Below, piece after piece: positions 63,713-64,000 of a DNA stretch of 64,000 nucleotides. How positions within the stretch are numbered: position 1 is the stretch's first letter; every line of letters begins with the position of its first letter. Location: NCBI RefSeq assembly GCF_013366925.1, contig NZ_JAALDK010000003.1, forward strand, positions 248,001 to 312,000, written 5' to 3'. A program made the translations under genes and the position numbers. The stretch comes from Paraburkholderia youngii. Its GTDB lineage: Bacteria > Pseudomonadota > Gammaproteobacteria > Burkholderiales > Burkholderiaceae. The notes below the pieces were generated by a model. It searched no databases. It was not told the DNA's origin and worked only from the letters and a program-made list of their open reading frames with translations.

Positions 63713-64000
63713 ATGACAGCCATTTCGAACCCAGGATTTCAGCTCGGTAGGAACGGACGCCGGATCGTCGTCGATCCAGTCACACGCATCGAAGGCCATA
63801 TGCGCGTCGAGGTCAATGTTGATTCGAACAACGTGATCCGCAACGCCGTTTCCAGCGGCACCATGTGGCGTGGCCTTGAAGTCATTCTCAAGGGGCGCGA
63901 CCCGCGCGACGCATGGGCGTTCGTCGAGCGTATCTGCGGCGTATGCACGGGATGTCACGCGCTCGCCTCCGTGCGCGCCGTCGAGGACGCGCTCGACATC
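63713..64000 (+). CDS. hoxG: [NiFe] hydrogenase large subunit (partial, 5' end)
   Basis: 96 codons before the window ends. [20 protein letters not shown] and the L1 active-site motif [20 protein letters not shown], with the CxxC that binds nickel, are present. The extra Cys in CTGCH is also found in other HoxG-type, oxygen-tolerant enzymes. It pairs with HoxK to oxidise H2 at the periplasmic face. ATG at 63713 with a purine-rich AAGAAAAG leader. Confidence 0.93.
   Translation, partial: MTAISNPGFQLGRNGRRIVVDPVTRIEGHMRVEVNVDSNNVIRNAVSSGTMWRGLEVILKGRDPRDAWAFVERICGVCTGCHALASVRAVEDALDI

Overview
The window looks like an accessory replicon, or a heavily rearranged chromosomal island, of a beta-proteobacterium in Burkholderiaceae (Paraburkholderia/Burkholderia/Cupriavidus type). 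The basis is high-GC codon use, an HoxK/HoxG hydrogenase of Cupriavidus membrane-bound type, a TmoA-like toluene monooxygenase, phasins, and many IS6, IS66, IS5, IS110 and IS1182 elements. I saw no rRNA, tRNA or CRISPR array.

Layout: (1) 1-1077: a haem-oxygenase-like oxidase gene cut from its promoter by an IS5 copy (1091-2203). (2) 2204-6774: small mobilisation-type genes and layered insertion-sequence debris (IS5, ISL3, IS110 and IS6 elements, and a frameshifted DUF3892 gene). (3) 6775-15392: a metabolic block of broken AraC gene, TPR protein, frameshifted MFS transporter, MetR-like LysR regulator, FCD-type GntR regulator, frameshifted aconitase and truncated lactonase. (4) 15393-35091: a nested zone. 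Two IS66 elements face each other across a 42-bp perfect palindrome. A third IS66 (18029-35091) is split by an 11.1-kb insertion (19619-30734) and by a Recombinase-in-Trio (RIT) element (31417-34839). Removing either insertion restores the transposase reading frame. The 11.1-kb insertion carries an adenosine deaminase / HAM1 pyrophosphatase / SIR2 operon matching the Kongming anti-phage system, with a truncated SIR2 effector, and an AT-rich radical SAM plus methyltransferase pair. (5) 35267-40795: a J-domain protein, broken IS21, IS5 and IS110 elements and an ORF-less group II intron. (6) 40792-48671: a MATE exporter translationally coupled to a dimodular A-T-C-A-T-C peptide synthetase with unusual active-site motifs. 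(7) 48672-54469: IS110, IS1182, IS3 and IS5 elements and remnants. (8) 54672-60541: two phasin-type genes and a tmoABCDE diiron monooxygenase operon behind a sigma-54 promoter; an IS5 remnant lies between D and E, and the reductase gene is absent. (9) 61105-64000: an IS5 remnant, then a sigma-54-type promoter and the start of an oxygen-tolerant [NiFe] hydrogenase operon (hoxK, hoxG).

Longer stretches with no recognisable gene: 3426-3999, 37736-38023, 48672-49723, 49985-50439, 54966-55402, 55937-56282 and 60542-61104 (apart from the palindromes and promoters listed). Many genes carry single-base frameshifts. This may be real decay in an IS-rich replicon, but sequencing or assembly error cannot be excluded from the sequence alone.
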